Positions 29,337 through 35,365 of a DNA stretch of 36,874 nt are shown here, piece by piece (the first letter of the stretch is position 1; every line of letters starts with the position of its first letter). The notes below the pieces were generated by a model, which was not told the DNA's origin, searched no databases, and worked only from the letters and a program-made list of their open reading frames with translations. The position numbers and the translations under genes are program-made. Location of the stretch: NCBI GenBank assembly GCA_002683135.1, contig NYSS01000093.1:8398-45271 (forward strand). The letters are read 5' to 3'. Origin of the DNA: Planctomycetota bacterium. GTDB taxonomy: Bacteria; Planctomycetota; GCA-002687715.

Positions 29337-29373
29337 GCAGTCGTGGCGGGGGTGCCGAAGGCCCAGCAGGTGC

Positions 29374-29379
29374 TACCAT
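29374..29379 (+). promoter_or_regulatory. Candidate -10 element for the RlmI-like gene
   Basis: TACCAT, preceded by GC, lies 25 bases before ATG 29405. The same GCTACCAT word occurs before the LptF-type gene. Confidence 0.3.
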
Positions 29380-29404
29380 CCCGCCCCTTCAGGCGTCTTA
29401 TCCA

Positions 29405-30601
29405 ATGGCCAAGGTCTTCATCAAGCCCCGCCGAGCGCGGCCTTTCTGGTTTGGTCACCCGTGGGTTTTTTCGGGTGCGATTGATCGGGTCCGTGGCCAG
29501 CTCCGGAACGGCGACGTCGTCGAAGTGTGCGACGAGAAGGGTCGAGTGATCGGCCAGGGATTCTGGAATGAGCAGAGCCAGATCAGGGTCCGGATCACCG
29601 CGCTGGCAGGGGAGGGGCCTCTCGATGGCGACCTCATGTTGCGTCGCCTCGACGCCGCCGTCCGTCTGCGTCAGGAGGCCCTGGACCTGGGTGCGGCGAC
29701 GAACGCCTACCGCCTGGTCCACGCCGAGAGCGATGGCCTCCCTGGTCTCGTCGTCGACAAGGTCGGTGACTGGCTGGTCACGCAGATCGGTTCGCTCGGG
29801 ATGCTCGCCTTTATCGACGTGCTCCTCGACCGACTCGAAGAGACGGTCCGTCCGGTAGGGATTCTCGAGCGGGCGTCCAAGATCGCCGCGGAGGAGGAGG
29901 GCCTCGCGCGAGAGGATGGGGTCCTGCGCGGCTCCGCGCCCGTCGGGCCTGTCGAGGTGGTCGAGAACGGGGTTCGCTATTTGTGCGAACCGATGACGGG
30001 ACAGAAGACGGGCTGGTTTTCGGATCAACGTGAAAATCGTCGCGCGCTCGCGTCACTCGCGAGAGGGAAGGATGTCCTTGACGCCTTCTCGTATGTGGGT
30101 GGCTTCGGGCTGGCGATGGCGAAGGCAGGTGCGAAGAGCGTGCTGTGTCTCGATTCGTCGGAGCCCGCGGTCGAGCTGTTGAGGCAAGGGATCGCGCTGA
30201 ACGGCCTGGATGATACGGTCGTCGCTGAGCAGGGCAACGTGCTGCGCGTCCTCGACCACGCCGCAAAGGAGGCGCGCACCTACGACGTGGTCGTGCTCGA
30301 CCCACCCAAGTTCGTGCGTAAGCGTTCAGGGCTCGATCGCGGCCTGAACCTCTATCGCGAGGTCAACCTCAAGGGAGTTCGCGTGTTGCGCGCGGGGGGG
30401 ACCCTGATCACATGTTCGTGCAGCCAGCATGTCCGCTCCGAGCACTTCGAAGAGATGCTTGGCTCGGTGGCTCATGAGTCGGGGGTCCGATTACAGGAGA
30501 TCTTCCGGGGTGGGCAGGCCCCTGATCACCCGGTGCTGCTCCCGCTTGAGGAAAGTCGGTACCTGGATTGCCGTGCATTTCGCGTCTGGCACCCGTCCTA
30601 G
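29405..30601 (+). CDS. rlmI: Class I SAM-dependent rRNA methyltransferase, RlmI-like
   Basis: The 398-residue protein matches RlmI (YccW; 396 residues in E. coli). A PUA domain opens it (about 1-75, with GHPWVFSGA). A central region carries ESDGLPGLVVDKV, and a Rossmann-fold methyltransferase follows from about 200. GQKTGWFSDQREN, DAFSYVGGFGL (SAM site), VLDPPKFV (motif IV) and TCSCSQHV are all present. The second Cys of TCSC is the expected nucleophile for m5C chemistry. E. coli RlmI methylates C1962 of 23S rRNA, and the same target is inferred here. The start has no Shine-Dalgarno sequence. The next gene, a secreted FG-GAP protein, is on the same strand but unrelated in function. Confidence 0.9.
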   Translation: MAKVFIKPRRARPFWFGHPWVFSGAIDRVRGQLRNGDVVEVCDEKGRVIGQGFWNEQSQIRVRITALAGEGPLDGDLMLRRLDAAVRLRQEALDLGAATNAYRLVHAESDGLPGLVVDKVGDWLVTQIGSLGMLAFIDVLLDRLEETVRPVGILERASKIAAEEEGLAREDGVLRGSAPVGPVEVVENGVRYLCEPMTGQKTGWFSDQRENRRALASLARGKDVLDAFSYVGGFGLAMAKAGAKSVLCLDSSEPAVELLRQGIALNGLDDTVVAEQGNVLRVLDHAAKEARTYDVVVLDPPKFVRKRSGLDRGLNLYREVNLKGVRVLRAGGTLITCSCSQHVRSEHFEEMLGSVAHESGVRLQEIFRGGQAPDHPVLLPLEESRYLDCRAFRVWHPS

Positions 30602-30748
30602 GAGCGCCTCAGCGAGTGGTGTCGGCAGCCGCGAGGTCTGGACCCCGTCACCTCGCTGGAATCGCGATTCGCGCGGGTTCGAGGTTGTGCTTGACCGATC
30701 TTCGTGTGCCCTGGCACGGTGGACATACGGTCCCCCTGGAGGGGCGCC

Positions 30749-32308
30749 ATGTTCCTGCGCACCTTGCTGCTGTTTTATCTGTCGGCCTTGCATGTCTGGG
30801 GTCAGGGCGTTTCGTTCGCGCCGCCCTTTGATTACCCGGCTTCTGGGAGTGCGTCCGCTGGTGACCTCACGGGAGACGGCCGCTGTGACCTCCTCACGCG
30901 TTCCGGCTACGACTACGCCGTTCACGTAGCCAATCTCAACGGTTCCCTGTCTGTTCCCGTGTCGTCGCTCGGCGTTGGCGGCCTCGGCGGCTGCATCGCG
31001 GACCTGGACGCTGATGGGCGATCCGACGTGTTGTCGGTGGCGGTCGCGGGCATTGGCTGCAACAGTGGATATCTACGCGTCGGGATGAACCAGGGTGTCT
31101 GCGTGGGCACCGGTCTTGGCCCTGAGTTCGTCACGACGACGACCCCGATTGTGGCCCCCGGGTGCTTTTTGGGTCCGTCTCGTGTTCGTTGGGATGGGCA
31201 GGGAAGAGTGTGGATCTGGGAGACCCCTGGGACGACCCTGTGGTGGATGGGGGTGACCCCGGGGGCGACGCCGGGGAGTCTGCCGACGATCACCAACGAG
31301 GGGTCATGGTTCGCGAATTGTGGCGTCGTCCGCGACCTGTTGCTGTGTGATCTCGACGGAGATCCGTTCCCCGATGCAGTGCTTGCTTGTGCGGCGTTTC
31401 TCACTTCGACGGACAGCACGCTGTACACCTTCCATGGGTCGGCGAATGGCCCCGTCCTCAATCCCGTGACCCCGCCGTTCCTGATCCCTGGCAATCCGGA
31501 GCTTGACGCGTGCGATATTGACGGCGACGGCAAGGATGACGTGCTGGTGGCGGGATATGCGGGGGTCGGCGTCCTGCGCACGCTCGGCCAGGGCAACGGC
31601 GGCGTTGTCCAGGCCATGGGCATCCTGTCGACCGCGTTCGCCGTGGTAGCGCTCGGCGCCGATGTCGATGGCGACGCCGATCAGGATGTGGTCGTGCTCG
31701 ACCCGTCCGGAGCCGTCTCCTTTTTCGTCAACGACGGCACCGGCTCATTGACCCTCGATCCGTTCCAGCTCGCGGTGGTCCCCGGGTCCGATCTGATCAC
31801 GGGTGACCTCGACGGTAACGGCGCAGAAGACCTCATTTCGATGGCCCCTGGAGTCGGTCTACGGGTTCACATCGCGACCGCGATTCCCTTGACCGAGCCC
31901 CGGCCTGGGACGCAGGACGGGCTCATGTTGGAGTCGTTGACCGTCGCGACCGGCGTGTCCGGCCAGCCGCTCGCCGGTCCCCTGGGGGCGGTTAAGAGAG
32001 CGACGCCGGGCACCAGCATCACGGTGAACGTCGTCGCTACGGCGTTCGCCGGCGCGCCCGTCGTCTTCGGAGTTGAACGCTACTTCACGGGTTGCCCGGT
32101 GACCCCGATCAACGGGGAGATCTGGTTGTCGTTCGCTGCCGACACGCTCCTGGGCTCGATCCCTGGATCGGGGACCTACAGCCTGACCTTCCCGGTCCCG
32201 GTGAGCATGCCGACAGGGCGGTCCGTACTTGGACAAGCCTTGGTCCTCTCCGGTCTCGCGCTGAACCAGTTCTCAGCGATCACGCCGGCACACGAAGTGC
32301 AGTTCTAG
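30749..32308 (+). CDS. Secreted FG-GAP/VCBS repeat protein
   Basis: The 519-residue protein starts at ATG 30749 with GGAGG six bases upstream. It begins with a signal peptide (MFLRTLLLFYLSALHVWGQG). At least six repeat units carry a calcium-loop motif: DLTGDGRCDL, DLDADGRSDV, DLDGDPFPDA, DIDGDGKDDV, DVDGDADQDV and DLDGNGAEDL. These should form a beta-propeller of integrin type (FG-GAP). The C-terminal part (about 390-519) is beta-rich and ends in a hydrophobic LVLSGLALNQF segment, like other planctomycete secreted proteins I recall, which is only a recollection. A surface adhesion or binding role is likely. Its TAG overlaps the TAG of the convergent symporter gene in a palindromic CTAG. Confidence 0.85.
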   Translation: MFLRTLLLFYLSALHVWGQGVSFAPPFDYPASGSASAGDLTGDGRCDLLTRSGYDYAVHVANLNGSLSVPVSSLGVGGLGGCIADLDADGRSDVLSVAVAGIGCNSGYLRVGMNQGVCVGTGLGPEFVTTTTPIVAPGCFLGPSRVRWDGQGRVWIWETPGTTLWWMGVTPGATPGSLPTITNEGSWFANCGVVRDLLLCDLDGDPFPDAVLACAAFLTSTDSTLYTFHGSANGPVLNPVTPPFLIPGNPELDACDIDGDGKDDVLVAGYAGVGVLRTLGQGNGGVVQAMGILSTAFAVVALGADVDGDADQDVVVLDPSGAVSFFVNDGTGSLTLDPFQLAVVPGSDLITGDLDGNGAEDLISMAPGVGLRVHIATAIPLTEPRPGTQDGLMLESLTVATGVSGQPLAGPLGAVKRATPGTSITVNVVATAFAGAPVVFGVERYFTGCPVTPINGEIWLSFAADTLLGSIPGSGTYSLTFPVPVSMPTGRSVLGQALVLSGLALNQFSAITPAHEVQF

Positions 32309-33726
32309 GCCGCCTTGCGGGCGCCAGCTACGGCGAGGACGCCGGCGACCATGTACGGCACGACCCGCTCGAGCCACTTGCTCTCATTTCCTGGAAACGC
32401 GTAGTAGGCGAAGACGCTGAGGGTGCAGCCCGCGATCATCGACGCCAGGGTCCATCCTGGTGCCGGGAGCCTGCGCGTGAGCGCCGTCACGACGAGCACG
32501 GGGCCGAAGGCGGCGCCGACGGCCCCCCATGCAAACAGGACGCGCTGGAAGATGGAGGTGTCCGTTTCCATGGCCGCGATGATGGCGATGGCGCTCAAGC
32601 CGAGCACGGTGAGCCGCGATCGCTTCAGTATGGTCTCCCGTGTCTGGCCGCCGAGCCTCAGGTCGTGGGTCACGGATGCGCCGGCGACGAGGAGTTGACT
32701 GTCCGCGGTCGACATGATGGCGGAGAGCACGGCGGCGATCATCACGCCGGCGAGCACCGGATGAAACAAGCTGTTCGTGGCGTGGATGAACAGGCTCTCA
32801 TTGTCCGGCAGGCTGTCCCAGAGGACGCGTCCGCACAGGCCGAGGAGGATCATCCCCGAGTAGACGATGACCGCCCAGGAGAGCGCGATGCGTCGGGCGC
32901 TGCGCAACGCGCCGGGCCCGCCGCTCAGGGCCATCATGCGATTGACGACGTGGGCTTGTCCCGGATAGCCGAGCCCGATTCCCAGAATGCCAAAGACGAA
33001 GCCGATGCCCGCTGCGTTGCCGCCGCTGAGCGGGTCCAGGAACCCGGGGACCCGGACTGCTTCGAGCCCGTCCAGCAGCGCCGCGGGACCGCCCACCTGA
33101 AAGAGAGCAGCTGCTGGTACGACGATGGCCGTGAGGGCCATCAGCAGGCCCTGCAGGGTATCCGTCAGGCTGACGGCCCAGAATCCCCCGAGGAGCGTGT
33201 AGGCGACGACGATCCCGCCGCCGATAGCGATGCTGGCTTCCAGGGACAGGTGGTCGGGGAACGTATGGACGAACGTCTTGCCAGCTCCCTGGAATTGAGA
33301 GCACACGTAGAAGCCGAGTGAGACCACGATGATCAGGGAGCCCACCGTGCGTATGGCGTGATGGAAGGGCCGGGTCCGTTCGCCCGCAACCAGTTCGGTA
33401 ATCGTGAGCGCACCGGTGCGATCGGTCATGGCCCTCAACCCGGGTGCGAGCACGTACCAGTTGAGGAAAAACCCACCGACGCACGCCGGGAAGAACCACA
33501 GGGCGCTGATTCCCCACAGGTAAGCCTGCCCGCTGACGCTCAGGATCGTCCACGCTGAAGACGAACTCGCTGATGCGGACACCGCGGCGACGAGCGGGCC
33601 GAGACCACGCCCGCCGAGGAAGTAGTCCGCCGCGTTCTTGGTCCGGCGCTGCCCCCACCAGCCGATCCCCAACAGGAGGAGCTTGTAGGCCACGAGCGTG
33701 AGGACGATTGCGGTTCCCCGATCCAT
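32305..33726 (-). CDS. Sodium/solute symporter (SSS family), PutP-like
   Basis: The 473-residue protein starts at ATG 33726. An upstream frame to 33765 is not conserved. It has about 13 hydrophobic helices. ADYFLGGR (33-40) and SASASSSSAW (50-59) mark the SSS family. MSTADSQLL has Ser339 and Thr340 at the positions of the sodium-site pair Ser340/Thr341 in E. coli PutP. The Asp of PutP helix II is replaced by Ser here, as in many SSS members. The substrate could be proline, another amino acid or an organic acid, and cannot be fixed by sequence. The gene has no Shine-Dalgarno sequence. TACAGT lies eight bases before the start and a perfect dyad upstream of that. Confidence 0.88.
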   Translation of the reverse strand: MDRGTAIVLTLVAYKLLLLGIGWWGQRRTKNAADYFLGGRGLGPLVAAVSASASSSSAWTILSVSGQAYLWGISALWFFPACVGGFFLNWYVLAPGLRAMTDRTGALTITELVAGERTRPFHHAIRTVGSLIIVVSLGFYVCSQFQGAGKTFVHTFPDHLSLEASIAIGGGIVVAYTLLGGFWAVSLTDTLQGLLMALTAIVVPAAALFQVGGPAALLDGLEAVRVPGFLDPLSGGNAAGIGFVFGILGIGLGYPGQAHVVNRMMALSGGPGALRSARRIALSWAVIVYSGMILLGLCGRVLWDSLPDNESLFIHATNSLFHPVLAGVMIAAVLSAIMSTADSQLLVAGASVTHDLRLGGQTRETILKRSRLTVLGLSAIAIIAAMETDTSIFQRVLFAWGAVGAAFGPVLVVTALTRRLPAPGWTLASMIAGCTLSVFAYYAFPGNESKWLERVVPYMVAGVLAVAGARKAA

Positions 33727-33734
33727 CTGCCGGG

Positions 33735-33740
33735 ACTGTA
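33735..33740 (-). promoter_or_regulatory. Candidate -10 element for the symporter gene
   Basis: TACAGT ends eight bases before ATG 33726 on the minus strand, leaving a transcript with almost no leader. TGACGG (33764-33759) is a rough -35 at an 18-base spacing. Confidence 0.3.
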
Positions 33741-33761
33741 CCCGACCGAGGGGAACTCCCG

Positions 33762-33778
33762 TCACCTCGGTGAGGTGA
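33762..33778. repeat. Perfect 7-base inverted repeat upstream of the symporter gene
   Basis: TCACCTC and GAGGTGA flank GGT. The dyad lies about 42 bases upstream of the expected start site of the symporter transcript, at the -35 region, and so may be an operator. It is also close to the terminator of the neighbouring operon. Confidence 0.4.
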
Positions 33779-33812
33779 TGGCCTTGACCCGCGTGCCGTA
33801 CAAACGAAGGAA

Positions 33813-33839
33813 GGCCGCGGGACCTAGGTCCTCGCGGCC
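33813..33839 (-). terminator. Intrinsic terminator of the Gln-rich protein operon
   Basis: GGCCGCG-GGACC (33813-33824) pairs with GGTCC-T-CGCGGCC (33827-33839) with one bulged base and a two-base apex (TA) that would open in RNA. On the minus strand it is followed by TTCCTTCGTTTGT. It lies 22 bases after the TAG at 33862-33864, that is, after the extended frame of the first paralog, not after its early TGA. Confidence 0.65.
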
Positions 33840-33861
33840 TCCTCTTGCGGCACGACGCTCT

Positions 33862-34227
33862 CTACTTGGCGCCGCCGATCTTCTTGTAGTACTCCTTCAG
33901 CTCCTTCGCGTAGGGAGGAGTGAAGCCCTTGAAGTTGCGATCGATGAGGCGTTGGCGCAGCTCAGCGGGCAGATGCCCCCAGCGCGCTGCGTCCCAGTTG
34001 ACAGGGACCCGGACCTGGCCGGCCTCAGGCTTCTTGTTGCCCTGCTTGTTGCGGCCGCCCGGCTTGCCTTCGGCGGTGTTGTTTTCCTGGGAGCCGTTCT
34101 TGGGCTGGCCCTGGGAGTCTTGCGGCTTGTCGCCCGGATTCTGCCGCTTGTTGCGGTCACGGGCCTGCGATTGGCTTTGCTGCTTCGAGTTGGAGGGCGA
34201 CGAACTCGCGCCCTGGCCGGAGCCGTT
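33862..34227 (-). other. Continuation of the first paralog beyond an in-frame TGA
   Basis: After TGA 34230-34228 the same frame runs 121 codons to TAG 33864-33862. The translation matches the paralog at 34684-35331 closely: SQARDRNKR, QGNKKPEAG, VRVPVNWDA and ELKEYYKKIGG occur in both. There is no frameshift or second stop, and several differences are synonymous. No ATG, GTG or TTG offers reinitiation in this frame. A hairpin (GGGCG/CGCCC with a bulged U and AGUU loop) begins 14 bases after the TGA. Likely a recent nonsense mutation, otherwise read-through or recoding. A sequencing error is possible. Confidence 0.6.
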
Positions 34228-34521
34228 TCAGCAGGGGAGGTTCTTGATGACCTCGTCGATGTCAGCGGTGATCTGGTCGCCGCGTCCCCTCATGCTCTGA
34301 ATGAGCTTCTCGAGGTTCTCCTTGGCAGACAGGGCGTCCTTGGTCGCCGCTTCGGCCTCGACCCGGTCGATTTCGCGTTCGACCGCGACCATGTTGCGGC
34401 GGATCTGTTTCACCAGCTCTGTCAGGTCGACCTGATCCGCGTCGCCACCAGCCTGGCCCCATGCCAGAGGTGCGGCGCCGAGCATCAGTGCGAGCGCGAG
34501 TGTTTTCGTCAGCAGCTTCAT
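34228..34521 (-). CDS. Secreted coiled-coil protein, paralog 1, ended by TGA at codon 98
   Basis: The start is ATG 34521. A longer frame to 34656 has no conserved part. The 97-residue product has a signal peptide (LLTKTLALALMLGAAPLAWG) and a helical segment with LVKQIRRNMVAVEREIDRVE, nearly the same as in the downstream-facing paralog at 34684-35331. In the paralog the helix is followed by a Ser/Gln-rich linker and a C-terminal domain. Here a TGA cuts the protein right after DIDEVIKNLPC. The gene is in one operon with its paralog and the Gln-rich protein upstream (same strand). It may be a broken copy or a short product with its own role. The family is unrecognised. Confidence 0.6.
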   Translation of the reverse strand: MKLLTKTLALALMLGAAPLAWGQAGGDADQVDLTELVKQIRRNMVAVEREIDRVEAEAATKDALSAKENLEKLIQSMRGRGDQITADIDEVIKNLPC

Positions 34522-34683
34522 GGATTCGGGTCCCCTTTGGGTTCTTGGCCCCCTCCGCACCCTCGGCAGGGCCGCGGGCCGGACGCTCCCCATGATACGG
34601 AAGCCAACGCGGTGGATTCTCCTGTTCCTTGTGAGAGCCCAGGGCCTCCGCTCCAAGTGCTTGCGCTGCAGGGGGATGAGGCG

Positions 34684-35331
34684 CTACCGGCCTCCGCCGA
34701 TCTTCTTGTAGTACTCCTTCAGCTCCTGGGCGTAGGGCGGAGTGAAGGCCTTGAAGTTGCGGTCGATGAGGCGTTGGCGCAGCTCCGGAGGTAGATGCCC
34801 CCAGCGGTCGGCGTCCCAGTTGACGGGGACCCGGACCTTGCCGGCCTCGGGCTTCTTGTTGCCCTGCTTGTTGCGGCCGCCCTGCTTGTCCTTGGCGGTG
34901 TTGTTTTCCCGAGAGCCTTCCTTGGGCTGACCCTGGGAGTCTTGGGGTTGGTTGCCTTGTTGCTGGCGCTTGTTGCGGTCGCGAGCCTGGGACTGACTCT
35001 GTTGCTGCTGCTTGGACTTGGAAGACGAGGAGCTGCTGCTGCCTTGCTGCTGCTTGATGTTCTTGATCATCTCGTCGATGTCGGAGGCGATTTGATCGCT
35101 GCGCCCCTTGAGGCTGGCGACGAGCTTGTCGAGCTTCTCTTTCGCGCTCTCTGCGTTCTCCGTTGCAGCCTCAGTCTCGACCCGGTCGATCGCCTTTTCG
35201 ACCGCGACCATGTTGCGGCGGATCTGTTTCACCAACTCTTCAACATTGACCTCCCCTTGATCGCCACCCTGGGCCGAAGCCGTGGGCACGAGGAGCGACG
35301 TGAGAAACACCAGGCTGGTCATGATCTTCAT
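34684..35331 (-). CDS. Secreted coiled-coil protein with Ser/Gln linker, paralog 2
   Basis: ATG 35331 is chosen because GGAG lies seven bases upstream. ATG 35343 has no ribosome-binding site. The 215-residue protein has a signal peptide cut near ASAQ, then a helix (about 29-93) with LVKQIRRNMVAVEKAIDRVE. A low-complexity linker follows (about 94-163), rich in Ser, Gln and Asn. The C-terminal domain (about 164-215) contains NWDADRWGHLPPELRQRL, then FTPPYAQELKEYYKKI. The C-terminal motif W-G-x-L-P-x2-L-R recurs, in my memory, in planctomycete genes beside Gln-rich DUF4175-type proteins, which is the context here. The protein is probably periplasmic and pairs with the upstream gene product, 34 bases away. 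Function unknown. Confidence 0.78.
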   Translation of the reverse strand: MKIMTSLVFLTSLLVPTASAQGGDQGEVNVEELVKQIRRNMVAVEKAIDRVETEAATENAESAKEKLDKLVASLKGRSDQIASDIDEMIKNIKQQQGSSSSSSSKSKQQQQSQSQARDRNKRQQQGNQPQDSQGQPKEGSRENNTAKDKQGGRNKQGNKKPEAGKVRVPVNWDADRWGHLPPELRQRLIDRNFKAFTPPYAQELKEYYKKIGGGR

Positions 35332-35365
35332 CGTGTTCTCCATCCGAAGGCGAGTGACCCGACGG

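Noticed and set aside
30712..30718. TGGCACG, a perfect -24 half of a sigma-54 promoter before the FG-GAP gene
   Set aside because: The -12 half at the correct distance is ACAT instead of TTGC.
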